A stretch of DNA of 48,315 nucleotides, taken from the IMG/VR virus record IMGVR_UViG_3300043465_000269, positions 1-48,315 of that record; one strand, written 5' to 3'. The DNA is from a virus. Position numbers and translations under genes: made by a program. Below the pieces are notes generated by a model that did no database searches, had not been told where the DNA came from, and saw nothing but the letters and a program-made list of their open reading frames with translations. Every line of letters begins with the position of its first letter. Within the stretch, counting starts at the first letter, position 1. Below are positions 5,160 through 13,566 of this stretch, in pieces.

Positions 5160-5198
5160 CCACGTTATTTGTGGATTATTTCATGGTCTTTCCGACCG

Positions 5199-5435
5199 TC
5201 ATTCGTGGAGAATAGCACTAAACTCACGGTTGATATCTCTGTAATTTGCAACTTCCTGCAAAATGAAGCTGGGAGTGAACCCATCAAATGCCCCACCCGC
5301 GCTTAGAAATTCACAATAGCTGTCGGCATCGTCCTCAAACTCAAATGCTCTAATGAGTTGTTCGGTATCTTGTTCCATAACACACCAGATATAATCGTTG
5401 TCCTCAGTCCGTAACGCAATAACATTGTACTTCAT
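5199..5435 (-). CDS. Hypothetical acidic protein (78 aa)
   Basis: Starts MKYNVIALRTEDNDYIWCVM, with AGGAG upstream of the ATG at 5435; the longer frame to 5459 overlaps the helicase stop and lacks a better site. Acidic, with a possible ferredoxin-like pattern of strands and helices (FEFEDDADSYCEFL). It follows the gene 41 helicase and is the last gene before the structured intergenic region. Function unknown. Confidence 0.55.
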   Translation of the reverse strand: MKYNVIALRTEDNDYIWCVMEQDTEQLIRAFEFEDDADSYCEFLSAGGAFDGFTPSFILQEVANYRDINREFSAILHE

Positions 5436-5455
5436 TTCACTTCTTCTCCTTGCTA

Positions 5456-6847
5456 TCATACTTTTAATCCTCTAAACTTATCCTTTGTATTACCAAATTG
5501 TTTTTGAGGAATTTTAGAGATACTAGAGGTCTGTCCACTGTCAACGATATCCATTTGTGCAGATTGTTCCACATCAAATAGCTTCATCTTTGCCTTTTCA
5601 ATACCAATCACAAACCGCTTGTTCGATGAAGGATCAGCATAACGATTCTTCAACTGCTTTACCATAATCTGTCCTAACTGTTCTAGCTGTTCTGTAGAAA
5701 TAAGAGCAGCCATAAAGTCAGCGGTTGCAGGTAGACCGAACGATTCAGATGTGTTTGTTAGATCAACGTCTGAGTTATCAAAGCCCTGACGATTTGTCTG
5801 AGTGGCAGACACAACGGGAACTTCAAACTCAACAGCAAGTCCACGCAGTTCTTCTGCGATACTCTTGATGTAGGTATAACTGTTCACGTTACCACCAGGC
5901 TTGATACGAGCAGATGCACAGATGTTAAGATAATCAATGTAGATGATTTCAGGAACAAAAGACTTCTTCAAACTCAACTCATTCAGCAATGATTTGAAAT
6001 GAAGAGTGGATGCAGAGGCAGTTGGATATTCTTTTACAATAAGCTTACCGTTGGACTTGTTCTTAAGTGCAGCAGCTTTCTTAAGATACATGTCTTCAGG
6101 AAGAACTAAAAGATCATCAATTGCAATGTTCATTAGATTGGCATCGATGCGCTTTGCAACTTCTTCTTCTGCAAGTTCCATAGTAATGTATAAAACGTTT
6201 CTACCTTGTGAGATATTAGCAGCAGCCATATGACACATAGTCAGAGACTTACCAACACCAGTACCTGCAAGAAAGATATTCAATGTCTTCTTGCTAAAAC
6301 CATTCTTGGTAATCTTGTTAAAGAATTCTAGATCGAAAGGAAGCTTATGTTCGACACGATGATAGTACTCATATCGTTCTTCAAACTCTTCGAAATAATC
6401 ATGTCCAACGTTAGGATCGAATGTCACAGCAAGAGCTTGTGTCAAAAGATCGGGAATGGCGCCCTTCGTGAGAGCGCCATTCTTGTTGTTCATAATTTCG
6501 ATAGATTGCATAATCGCATTATAGATTGCTTTCTCTTGACAAAACTTTTCAGTCGAATCAAGAAGCCAGTCACCATTAGTGTCAACAGCATCCTTTTGGA
6601 TTTCTTTGATCACTTCACTGGCAGCTTTGGCTTGATCAGCAGTTAGATTTCGTAGAGAATCTACCTCAATCAAAAGTGCGTCAGCAGTAGGAAGATTGTT
6701 GTACTTCAAAGTGAAATCATGAATCTCGTTAAAGATCATTCTTTCCACTTCATCACTGAAATACTCAGTCTTCAGAAACGGAAGAACTCTCCTCATATAC
6801 GATTCGTTCTTCAACAGATTCTTCAGAATTACCTTCTCTATTTGCAC
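5456..6847 (-). CDS. 41: Replicative DNA helicase, T4 gp41 (DnaB-like)
   Basis: Hexameric 5'-3' replicative helicase that unwinds the fork with the phage primase. The N-terminal helical domain (KNLLKNESYMRRVLPFLK) is followed by a RecA-like core: Walker A LAGTGVGKSL near residue 197, Walker B EIIYIDYLN, and the DnaB-type ATQTNRQG region. Length of about 463 aa matches T4 gp41 (475). I choose GTG at 6847, because GGAG lies 7 nt upstream, over the TTG at 6853. The start lies inside the preceding gene (about 83 nt overlap), and the uvsX-to-41 order is that of T4-like cyanophages. Confidence 0.93.
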   Translation of the reverse strand: MQIEKVILKNLLKNESYMRRVLPFLKTEYFSDEVERMIFNEIHDFTLKYNNLPTADALLIEVDSLRNLTADQAKAASEVIKEIQKDAVDTNGDWLLDSTEKFCQEKAIYNAIMQSIEIMNNKNGALTKGAIPDLLTQALAVTFDPNVGHDYFEEFEERYEYYHRVEHKLPFDLEFFNKITKNGFSKKTLNIFLAGTGVGKSLTMCHMAAANISQGRNVLYITMELAEEEVAKRIDANLMNIAIDDLLVLPEDMYLKKAAALKNKSNGKLIVKEYPTASASTLHFKSLLNELSLKKSFVPEIIYIDYLNICASARIKPGGNVNSYTYIKSIAEELRGLAVEFEVPVVSATQTNRQGFDNSDVDLTNTSESFGLPATADFMAALISTEQLEQLGQIMVKQLKNRYADPSSNKRFVIGIEKAKMKLFDVEQSAQMDIVDSGQTSSISKIPQKQFGNTKDKFRGLKV

Positions 6848-7121
6848 TATCAATCTCCGCTATATCAATGATTAAGGTATTGAGAACTAATCCAAGGTGC
6901 TGCTGAAAATACTCATCTTCACGAAGCTTGTCTTCCTTAAATTTGCCAGGTGACAATATCTCATATGCAAATCGCAATGTGGCTGTGTCATCCTCATTCT
7001 CACGAACACCAACGTTTGTATAACGATAGATGATGCCCTTGTAAGCTTCCGTCAGCAACTCAATTGCTGAAGTCTCTGTATTATACACTTCACTGAAACG
7101 AAAATCAACACCTAAAATCAT
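6765..7121 (-). CDS. Hypothetical protein between helicase and uvsX (118 aa)
   Basis: Starts MILGVDFRFSEVYNTETSAI. The acidic C-terminal third is the stretch that overlaps the helicase gene, so that tail is probably unconstrained. Position between uvsX and 41 suggests a replication or recombination accessory role, but no family is recognised. Its ATG overlaps the upstream stop (ATGA). Confidence 0.6.
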   Translation of the reverse strand: MILGVDFRFSEVYNTETSAIELLTEAYKGIIYRYTNVGVRENEDDTATLRFAYEILSPGKFKEDKLREDEYFQQHLGLVLNTLIIDIAEIDSANREGNSEESVEERIVYEESSSVSED

Positions 7122-7309
7122 TGATTATCTCCCTCACGATAGGTCTTATACAGCATGTAGATGAATCCTAATGGAAACAACAAAAGAAATATACCATTCG
7201 TCAGAATTGCAATGCCAACACCGACAAATAGAAGTAGTATTAGAGTTACTGCGGCACAAACCATGAAGATAGCACCGTATTTGTCATTAGCTTTTTCAAG
7301 GAAACTCAT
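7118..7309 (-). CDS. Small inner-membrane protein (63 aa, two helices)
   Basis: After [14 protein letters not shown] come two hydrophobic segments, CAAVTLILLLFVGVGIAI and GIFLLLFPLGFIYML, with a short charged tail (YKTYREGDNQ). No family named. It overlaps both neighbours by a few bases and is therefore co-translated with uvsX and the 118-aa protein. Confidence 0.6.
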   Translation of the reverse strand: MSFLEKANDKYGAIFMVCAAVTLILLLFVGVGIAILTNGIFLLLFPLGFIYMLYKTYREGDNQ

Positions 7310-8361
7310 TATTCTTCCTCCACTGCTGCAACATTAGACTTGCCATAGAGGAACTCATCCTTACACTTTTCGTCAATCTGGTCGAGAATATCCTTAGTGA
7401 AATACTTCTCAGGATTCTTTTCGATTGCTGATTCGAATGCTTTAGTTCCATCAGGAAGTTCGTAACGGGTTGTTACCTTCTTGAAGATACCAAACTTCTC
7501 TGCGAGGTCAAGAAGACCATAGTATGGATCAAGACCAGTTGCATAGTCAAGGAGAGTTTCGACCTTCTTATTCTCGATTGTCAAACGCGCCTTCTTGAGA
7601 TTTGCGGTGATGATAGCACCAGTAATGGAGTTATCGGACTTGTCTTTGTCCTTCTTCTTGGACAGGAAGAGAATAGTAGACGCAGCATATTCAAGACCAG
7701 AACCACCACCCATCTTCTTAGTTGGGACATAAGCACCAACAACATCATAAACGTGATTTGTCACGATGAGAGGAACTTTGGCCTTGCCAAGCTTTAGAGT
7801 GAGAACACGGAAAGCACCACGAACAAGCTGTGCGCGTGTCATATCGCGCGTGTCTTTACCATCAGCAATATCTTCCATCTCTTTCGTAGTAGAAAGATTG
7901 CCAAGTGAGTCAAGAACAAAGAGCATCTGAGGACGATCCTTTTCATTCTTACTTTCAATATACTTGTCGAGGATCTTTACGGCTTGAGTGCGGAACTCTT
8001 GGATAGTTGCGACCGGCACAACAGCAACTCGCTTTGTGTCAATCTCTCTATCTGCCAGCATTTGCTTAGATATTGCGGATTCGGATTCGAAGTAGAAGAC
8101 GAATCCTGTTTCGTTGTCTCTGAGGAATTGTCGGACGATGTTAATCGCATAAAAGGTCTTTCCGGTTGAAGGTTCACCTGCAAGCGCGGTAACCTTGTTA
8201 GCAGGAAGGCCGCCGTAAATACTACCAGAAAGCAAAGCATTGAGACTATAGCTGCCGGTACCAATGAACCCAGTAACATCACCAGCTTCCACGCCTTCGT
8301 CTGCGATTCCTGCGTATTCATTATCAATCTCCTTTAGTAGGGAGTTAAACATATTACTCAT
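7309..8361 (-). CDS. uvsX: UvsX, RecA-like recombinase
   Basis: Forms presynaptic filaments on single-stranded DNA and drives strand exchange for recombination-dependent replication. A RecA core is clear: Walker [12 protein letters not shown] near residues 60-70, Walker [12 protein letters not shown], and loop segment [14 protein letters not shown]. Length 350 aa is close to T4 UvsX (about 390). The ribosome site is TTGGAGAATC. UvsY (43599) and UvsW (42134), its partners, are also in the window. Confidence 0.93.
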   Translation of the reverse strand: MSNMFNSLLKEIDNEYAGIADEGVEAGDVTGFIGTGSYSLNALLSGSIYGGLPANKVTALAGEPSTGKTFYAINIVRQFLRDNETGFVFYFESESAISKQMLADREIDTKRVAVVPVATIQEFRTQAVKILDKYIESKNEKDRPQMLFVLDSLGNLSTTKEMEDIADGKDTRDMTRAQLVRGAFRVLTLKLGKAKVPLIVTNHVYDVVGAYVPTKKMGGGSGLEYAASTILFLSKKKDKDKSDNSITGAIITANLKKARLTIENKKVETLLDYATGLDPYYGLLDLAEKFGIFKKVTTRYELPDGTKAFESAIEKNPEKYFTKDILDQIDEKCKDEFLYGKSNVAAVEEE

Positions 8362-8386
8362 ATTGATTCTCCAATATTATGATTAT

Positions 8387-8406
8387 CGTCAAGATTCTCC
8401 TTGACG
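8387..8406 (-). promoter_or_regulatory. Hairpin upstream of uvsX
   Basis: CGTCAAG and CTTGACG form a perfect 7-bp stem with a 6-nt loop in the 51-bp gap before uvsX. No T run follows, so it is not a standard terminator. It may be a translational operator or an RNA-processing site. Confidence 0.4.
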
Positions 8407-8412
8407 CCGTAT

Positions 8413-8802
8413 TTAGCAGCGAACGATATCGTCCTCACTGCATATATCACCCATCTGAACTTCAATCGCAATCAAAGTTTCATGAAGGTGAGTATTCGTA
8501 ATCTTGTGTAGAGCCATGCGAGGCACATGAAATGATTCGCCCTTACTAATAGTAAAGATATTACCATCAACGATGACCTTGCCTTCACCCTGTACAATCG
8601 TCCAATGTTCCGAACGATGATTGTGGTATTGAAGTGAGATTGCCTGATCAGGAAGAATGTGTAGGCGCTTTACCTTGTATCCCTGATCAACATCAAGAAC
8701 ATGCCACGTTCCCCAGGTACGCCTTACAGTTTGAATATATGGTTGATTACGCTGTGATACAATATCTTCCATAATTTGGTCAAAATCTCTATCGTCTGTC
8801 AT
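8413..8802 (-). CDS. Cupin-domain protein, mannose-6-phosphate isomerase/ManC C-terminal type
   Basis: 129 aa with the type II phosphomannose-isomerase cupin pattern: RRTWGTWHVLD, GYKVKRLHILP, then metal-binding QYHNHRSEHW and a distal His (MALHKITN), ending EVQMGDICSEDDIVR. The family isomerises mannose-6-phosphate or fructose-6-phosphate, usually fused to GDP-mannose synthesis. Here only the cupin domain is present. It sits between the polymerase and uvsX and, with the glycosyltransferases, hints at sugar supply. Confidence 0.8.
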   Translation of the reverse strand: MTDDRDFDQIMEDIVSQRNQPYIQTVRRTWGTWHVLDVDQGYKVKRLHILPDQAISLQYHNHRSEHWTIVQGEGKVIVDGNIFTISKGESFHVPRMALHKITNTHLHETLIAIEVQMGDICSEDDIVRC

Positions 8803-8823
8803 ATCTACCTCAATACTGTTTAA

Positions 8824-11376
8824 TCATGAAAAGAAATCTTCAAGGGATGAAACTTGTTCAGTTTTCCATCCAATACTGTCAAGCACAATGCGAAGAGGAT
8901 CAATGAAAGACTTTTCAAACTGTGTATCGTAATCGATGTACTGATCCAATTCCAATTCTTTTGGCATTATAGTTGGGAATGCAATGATATCGCTTTGAAT
9001 AGTGTTTGGTTCTTTCAAAAAGATAAACTTAATCTTCTCACCTTCTTGAATAAGAGGATACGTCTTGTCGAGTTTTCTACGCATGATCATATTGTTATAT
9101 AGAAGAGAACCACGAACATGAATTGGTGTACCTTTACCAAATACCCTCTGCGGATCCGAGAACTTTTTAAGTCCATTCACACCACGAGGAAAAGCAATAT
9201 CAACAATGTTCTGAGTTCTAAACTCATCTTTCCATGCTTCAATCATACCGATCAGCTTGTCTTCGTTACCGTTTAGAACAACATCAATTGCTTCCCACAT
9301 AATCTTGCGACAATATGCAGGAGTGGAAGACTTGATCATCTCAAGACCCATCACTTTAGGTTTGGGCTTTGCATACTCAACACCTTCGTTATTGTATACA
9401 TTCATGATGTAGCGTTTCTTGGCAGTCCAGATACCCTTATCTGCCAAAGCTTCACGCTTCATTTGCATCTTTTGTTCGTATGCGTTTACGTACTCAGCAA
9501 GCTCAGAATAAGCCTTGTCAATAAACGGTTGGATCCTATCTTCACACGCCTTATCCATGAAGGCGATGATTTCTCTTGTAGTTGCATTCGGCTTCTGCTT
9601 AACAATAGTTTCGCTGACCAGTTTATCAAGCGAAAGGTAAATCGAGTCCGTATCTGACGCAATGACATAATCACCATCCTTTGTTTTGAGGAGATTATTC
9701 ATCCACTCATTGATTCTGTGTTCGATCCATCGAATAGAAAGCTGACCAGCTGTTGTAATGGCAGAAGCTTGACGAACATCGAAGAATCGAAAAAACTCGT
9801 TACCTAACGCACCGTAAGCTGAATTAAGAGAAACCTTTTTCGCAAGCTGGAGGTTGTTAAACCTTGCAACCCTCTTTTCAATCTCAAACCGTTTTGAGTT
9901 ATCCGTTTCTTTTTCAAGGGCTTTCTTAGCTTCAATAGCCTTCTTCTTGTACACACTGCGGTCATTGTACATTGTCTCCATAATTTCAGGCAAGAACCCA
10001 TGACGTTCTTTTGTGAAAAACTGGCCGTTAGGAGTCAGTGTCACATTTGCTGTTTGAAGAACGCTTGTATTACATTCTCGATTCAACAAAGAATCGATTG
10101 ATACTGTATTGTTGAGAAGGAACTCGCGAATCGTACCATCATAGTTCTCTGGTTGAATGAGAGTTTCTGGACTGATATTGTACTGCATAATAAGATGTGG
10201 ATATAGACTGTTCAAATCGAAAGATGCAACCCACTTATGTTCGCCAATCTGCGGATCTTTAACAAAGGCACCAATGTATGCCTCATCTTTACGATTGCGC
10301 GTCTTTGGAGGTACCACCATCTTTCTATTGAGAAGATAGTTATAGATGATAGCATCCCACATACGAACCTGAGCGAACACATCATCATAGTTTGATTTGG
10401 AATCATATGCAAGAGTGAGGGCAAGTTCGATTAGACGGAGCTTATCTTCAAGCTTACCTACCAGTTCCACGTCTCGAATGTTATACTCAATGAATAGCTG
10501 GTAATTGTCTTTGTACAAAGTATGCAGTGATCCATATTCTTCATACGATAACTTTCTTTCGCCAAGCTCTACGTTACAAATAGCGTCCAGCTTGTAGCTC
10601 TCTTGCGAAGCTCCGCCAGGTGCAAACTTACGATATAGTTCAATATAGTCTAAGGTTGCGATGCCAGTAGGTATAAATGTGGTTTGTTCACGACCCATCA
10701 CAGTGGCGGTACGTTGATCAATGTTCATCCAAGGCGATAGACGCTTTGCCTCAGCTTCGCCAAGTAACTTCGTGATACGATTAACAAGATAAGGAATATC
10801 GAAGAACTTCACGTTCCAACCAGTAATGATATCTGGATAATCAAAAGTCCACTCGTCCAAAAATCGCTTGAGCAAGTCTACTTCATCACGACACTGAATG
10901 TACCAAACATCATCGCGCTTATTCTGAAAGATGCCACAACCCAAGACCACAAACTTGTCTTTGTTCTTGAATGTAATTGCTGTGATTGGTTCAGATGCAC
11001 TCATGGGTTCAGGAAAGCCATTCTCTGAACCTACCTCGATATCGATATTGGTAATGTTAATATGCTGAAGGTCCCAATCAATTTCTTTGGGATAAGAGTC
11101 GGCAATGAAAGCATACTCATACTTGTTGTTGCCGTATACAACAAACCCATCAACATCTTCATATTGCTTGATGAAGTCTCGGGCTTCACGTATGTTGCCG
11201 GGCTTCAGTTCCGCAACATACTCTCCATGAATAGTTTTCCATTCAGTAGTCTCTTTAGCGGGAACAAAAAAGGTAGGAAAGTAATCGATCTTGCGACGAA
11301 CTTTCCTACCGTTTTCAACGCCGCGATACAGAATACGTGAACCGAAAACCTGTACGTTGGTATAAAAGTCAGACAT
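8824..11376 (-). CDS. 43: DNA polymerase, T4 gp43 (family B)
   Basis: Replicative polymerase with 3'-5' proofreading. Exonuclease motifs: NIDIEVGSE near residue 112 and TGWNVKFFDIPYL. Polymerase motif A is DLNSLYPHLIMQYN (about 387), motif B KKVSLNSAYGALGN (about 515), and motif C ASDTDSIYLS (about 577). At 850 aa it is complete and in one piece, with no intein or split. The ribosome site is AGGAGCATA. The gene overlaps its upstream neighbour at ATG/stop, and an internal promoter at 11467-11494 can drive it alone. Confidence 0.96.
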   Translation of the reverse strand: MSDFYTNVQVFGSRILYRGVENGRKVRRKIDYFPTFFVPAKETTEWKTIHGEYVAELKPGNIREARDFIKQYEDVDGFVVYGNNKYEYAFIADSYPKEIDWDLQHINITNIDIEVGSENGFPEPMSASEPITAITFKNKDKFVVLGCGIFQNKRDDVWYIQCRDEVDLLKRFLDEWTFDYPDIITGWNVKFFDIPYLVNRITKLLGEAEAKRLSPWMNIDQRTATVMGREQTTFIPTGIATLDYIELYRKFAPGGASQESYKLDAICNVELGERKLSYEEYGSLHTLYKDNYQLFIEYNIRDVELVGKLEDKLRLIELALTLAYDSKSNYDDVFAQVRMWDAIIYNYLLNRKMVVPPKTRNRKDEAYIGAFVKDPQIGEHKWVASFDLNSLYPHLIMQYNISPETLIQPENYDGTIREFLLNNTVSIDSLLNRECNTSVLQTANVTLTPNGQFFTKERHGFLPEIMETMYNDRSVYKKKAIEAKKALEKETDNSKRFEIEKRVARFNNLQLAKKVSLNSAYGALGNEFFRFFDVRQASAITTAGQLSIRWIEHRINEWMNNLLKTKDGDYVIASDTDSIYLSLDKLVSETIVKQKPNATTREIIAFMDKACEDRIQPFIDKAYSELAEYVNAYEQKMQMKREALADKGIWTAKKRYIMNVYNNEGVEYAKPKPKVMGLEMIKSSTPAYCRKIMWEAIDVVLNGNEDKLIGMIEAWKDEFRTQNIVDIAFPRGVNGLKKFSDPQRVFGKGTPIHVRGSLLYNNMIMRRKLDKTYPLIQEGEKIKFIFLKEPNTIQSDIIAFPTIMPKELELDQYIDYDTQFEKSFIDPLRIVLDSIGWKTEQVSSLEDFFS

Positions 11377-11693
11377 TATGCTCCTGGGGTTATAAGATTT
11401 CCTGTAGGAAGAACAAGACCGCCAAACATGGAATTATACTGATTGACGAACTCTTTAATAGGGTTCATTATAGCAAGTATGTGGGATTTGTCAAGCACAA
11501 AAGTCTTATCATCAGTAAATTCTGCCCACGGAGCAAATCCAATGTTTGGAGTCTTAGGATCAATCTTATTTGGCATCACAACGATACGAACAGGATTCTT
11601 AAGAGTAATGTTATCCTCAATATGATGGTCGGCAACTTCGCCAAGCAATTCTTCACCCGTGATCAACTTAATGATCTTTACATTTACTGCCAT
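11376..11693 (-). CDS. Sm-like (Lsm-fold) small protein A
   Basis: 105 aa; begins MAVNVKIIKLITGEELLGEV and then NITLKNPVRIVVMP. The pattern of a first strand with GE(E/D), then a strand ending in NP, resembles the Sm1 core, and it matches the start of the protein at 41699-42121. Likely a conserved T4-type RNA- or protein-binding fold of unknown role. ATG at 11693 (after AGAG) is preferred to GTG at 11696. It is coupled to the polymerase gene. Confidence 0.55.
   Translation of the reverse strand: MAVNVKIIKLITGEELLGEVADHHIEDNITLKNPVRIVVMPNKIDPKTPNIGFAPWAEFTDDKTFVLDKSHILAIMNPIKEFVNQYNSMFGGLVLPTGNLITPGA
11467..11494 (-). promoter_or_regulatory. Internal promoter ahead of DNA polymerase
   Basis: TTGACA (11489-11494), 16-bp spacer, TATAAT (11467-11472), located inside the Sm-like gene and pointing to gene 43. 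Both hexamers are perfect consensus. Confidence 0.6.
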
Positions 11694-11875
11694 CACTCTA
11701 GTTCCACTAACATGTCATAAACACCAACTGTCATCCACTTAGTTGGAATATAAGTCAGGTTTGATCCTGACTCGCTCTTATAGACATACTTGTTATCGTA
11801 GTCCATAACTTTGGCAAGCTTTTCCCACTTACCATCATAGGCACGCTGCACGAACTGAGTTTCAAGAATATTCAT
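11693..11875 (-). CDS. Hypothetical protein (60 aa)
   Basis: Starts MNILETQFVQRAYDGKWEKL, with a strong AAGGAGA site. Contains alternating Tyr/Lys strands (DNKYVYKSESGSNLTYI). Stop overlaps the next ATG. No family recognised. Confidence 0.6.
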   Translation of the reverse strand: MNILETQFVQRAYDGKWEKLAKVMDYDNKYVYKSESGSNLTYIPTKWMTVGVYDMLVELE

Positions 11876-11884
11876 AGTCTCTCC

Positions 11885-12085
11885 TTAATGGAATACATTG
11901 CCGTTCATTTTTTCTTCGGTAGTGACGAATACCATTTTCTCTTCATCGTCTGTATAGTATACAGGGTTTAATCCTGCTTGTCTATAGTCATCTGCATATT
12001 TTAGTGCTGTGTGGAAGCTACTGTTAGGTCCGGATAGTTCTGCCGCTTGCTTTATAATCTCTTCGGAAATAGTCTGATATGTCAT
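11885..12085 (-). CDS. Hypothetical protein (66 aa)
   Basis: Starts MTYQTISEEIIKQAAELSGP, with AAGGAATAG upstream. A helical first half is followed by PVYYTDDEEKMVFVTTEE, a strand-turn-strand. Function unknown; it is part of the small-gene run leading to gene 43. Confidence 0.55.
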   Translation of the reverse strand: MTYQTISEEIIKQAAELSGPNSSFHTALKYADDYRQAGLNPVYYTDDEEKMVFVTTEEKMNGNVFH

Positions 12086-12107
12086 AGCTCTATTCCTTAT
12101 AAGGGGT

Positions 12108-12359
12108 TTACCATACTCCGTCTTCTATCATCCAGGCTTTGCCATCTTTTATAAATTTACTAATACAATCATCACAGACAATGCCTGTCTCATATTTATC
12201 TTTCTTGAGAGCAAATCTTTGCATGTCATATTTTGAACCAAAGTAAGCGAGAATGTAGTAATCATCATCTTTCAGATATAGCATTGCAGAACCAACACCA
12301 AATATAGGCGGTCGTCCAGTCAAATCCTCAAACTCAACCTTACAGGTGTTACACTTCAT
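12108..12359 (-). CDS. Small protein with two Cys pairs (83 aa)
   Basis: MKCNTCKVEF at the N-terminus and GIVCDDCISKF near residue 64 give two CxxC pairs, consistent with a treble-clef or zinc-ribbon site. The middle is aromatic-rich (DDDYYILAYFGSKYD). No family or function is recognised. Confidence 0.6.
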   Translation of the reverse strand: MKCNTCKVEFEDLTGRPPIFGVGSAMLYLKDDDYYILAYFGSKYDMQRFALKKDKYETGIVCDDCISKFIKDGKAWMIEDGVW

Positions 12360-12362
12360 ATC

Positions 12363-13052
12363 TTAATCCCACAAATTCTGATAGTACTTACCGAACAGCG
12401 TGAATCCAAGTTGCTTACGCTCATTATATGCCTTACACTTTTCAGCATTAAACTTGCCGGTCTTCAGTCGCTCTTCTTTACTGAAGAGAGAATCTCCCTC
12501 AACGATTTCTCCTGGTTCATAAGGATCATAGTAATTCTTATAATCGTCCTCTTCATCAATCTCTTGCTCAAAGCTCCAAATCATCTGATCAAGAACCCAG
12601 ATCCACTGGGCATGAAACTTTTCACTGGCCGCTTCAATCTCTTCATCAGTTGCGTTTAGAGTCTTATCATAAGAGCCGTGATCAAAAACAGCAGTCTCTC
12701 TTTCAGTCAAACGCATATGTTCTGGAATATCTTCAGGTTCAATATAAGGGCTGCCGTGTTTTGTGGCCTTTAATTGTTTGAGCATAGGAAGAATGATGTA
12801 TGCTAGAGTGTGATCCATACTCCAAGTATCTTCACGGTCAATACGAACACTGATCTTGCGCTTACGATGCTTCACAACATGATTTACAGTATTGTTATAG
12901 AACCACCGAATAGCAGATTCAAGTTTTTCTAGAAACTTTTCAAACTTGGTTTCACTTTCTTTCCATTCAATACCATACTTCCTGTCCATATAGTTAGAAT
13001 GGATTTGACAAGTCCACCAAGTATCAGGATATCCGCCGATCTTAACCTTCAT
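12363..13052 (-). CDS. Conserved T4-type phage protein of unknown function (229 aa)
   Basis: Begins MKVKIGGYPDTWWTCQIH; key stretches are REDTWSMDHTLAYIILPMLK and a C-terminal GFTLFGKYYQNLWD. Similar proteins are, to my knowledge, common in marine and rhizobial T4-like phages and in other myoviruses, without assigned function. Trp- and acid-rich. The ribosome site is AGGAAAC, inside the upstream micro-gene, which overlaps its ATG. Confidence 0.65.
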   Translation of the reverse strand: MKVKIGGYPDTWWTCQIHSNYMDRKYGIEWKESETKFEKFLEKLESAIRWFYNNTVNHVVKHRKRKISVRIDREDTWSMDHTLAYIILPMLKQLKATKHGSPYIEPEDIPEHMRLTERETAVFDHGSYDKTLNATDEEIEAASEKFHAQWIWVLDQMIWSFEQEIDEEDDYKNYYDPYEPGEIVEGDSLFSKEERLKTGKFNAEKCKAYNERKQLGFTLFGKYYQNLWD

Positions 13053-13216
13053 TCTTTAGTTTCCTGTTCTTCAATAATCTTATTAGCAGATTCAATAAGA
13101 GTGGCCATGATACCTTTTCGCGCAAACACTAAAAGGGTATCGTAATCCATAGTCACGGAAATAGTCGCACTACCATCTTCATTCTCAATAAACTCATCTA
13201 GAGTAAAGTTATTCAT
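13049..13216 (-). CDS. Small acidic hypothetical protein (55 aa)
   Basis: Starts MNNFTLDEFIENEDGSATIS and ends NKIIEEQETKE. The ATG overlaps the upstream stop (TAATG) and the TGA overlaps the next ATG (ATGA), so coupling on both sides supports it although it is short. It fills what would otherwise be a gap in the operon. Confidence 0.6.
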   Translation of the reverse strand: MNNFTLDEFIENEDGSATISVTMDYDTLLVFARKGIMATLIESANKIIEEQETKE

Positions 13217-13458
13217 TAGGTACCGCTTCCAGTCTTGCTAGTTGCCTTCTTGATTTCTTCGCCGGTAATTTCCTTACAGATGTAATAGACAATACCAGCA
13301 TTCGTGCCAATCTTAGTCTGCTCTTCATCCATAAGAAAGTTGCCGACTTCATTGCAAGTCTTCTCGTTATTGTATTCAGGAGTGTTAGGATATCTGGTAT
13401 CAACGGTAGCCTTACCGTCTGCCAGAACAGTGAAAAGAATAATATACCAAATGGACAT
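13216..13458 (-). CDS. Small protein with hydrophobic N-terminus (80 aa)
   Basis: MSIWYIILFTVLADGKATVD gives a short hydrophobic segment, followed by YPNTPEYNNEKTCNEVGNFL and a second Cys (YYICKEITGEE). The pattern resembles small host-like proteins of alphaproteobacteria with two conserved cysteines. Function unknown. Ribosome site TGAGGTAA. Confidence 0.55.
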   Translation of the reverse strand: MSIWYIILFTVLADGKATVDTRYPNTPEYNNEKTCNEVGNFLMDEEQTKIGTNAGIVYYICKEITGEEIKKATSKTGSGT

Positions 13459-13481
13459 AGTGTTACCTCATAATGAAAGAT

Positions 13482-13555
13482 TGGAGCGAGGTGCGGGACT
13501 CGAACCCGCTTCTACAGCTTGGAAGGCTGGGGCACAACCCATATACCAACCTCGC
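13482..13555 (-). tRNA. tRNA-Gly (anticodon UCC)
   Basis: Acceptor GCGAGGT-type arm, anticodon loop CTTCCAA, T arm GCGGG-TTCGAGT-CCCGC, discriminator T and encoded CCA. It stands apart from the main tRNA cluster, between small genes of the polymerase operon. Confidence 0.9.
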
Positions 13556-13566
13556 GCTCTTTGTAT

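Noticed and set aside
8824-9102. Plus-strand frames in gene 43, 46 and cobT regions
   Set aside because: They lie opposite conserved coding sequence and lack ribosome sites; no plus-strand gene in the window is convincing.
13209-13403. Alternate basic frame overlapping the 80-aa protein at 13216-13458
   Set aside because: No ribosome site, and the overlapping frame has a TGAGGTAA site and TAATG coupling to its neighbour.
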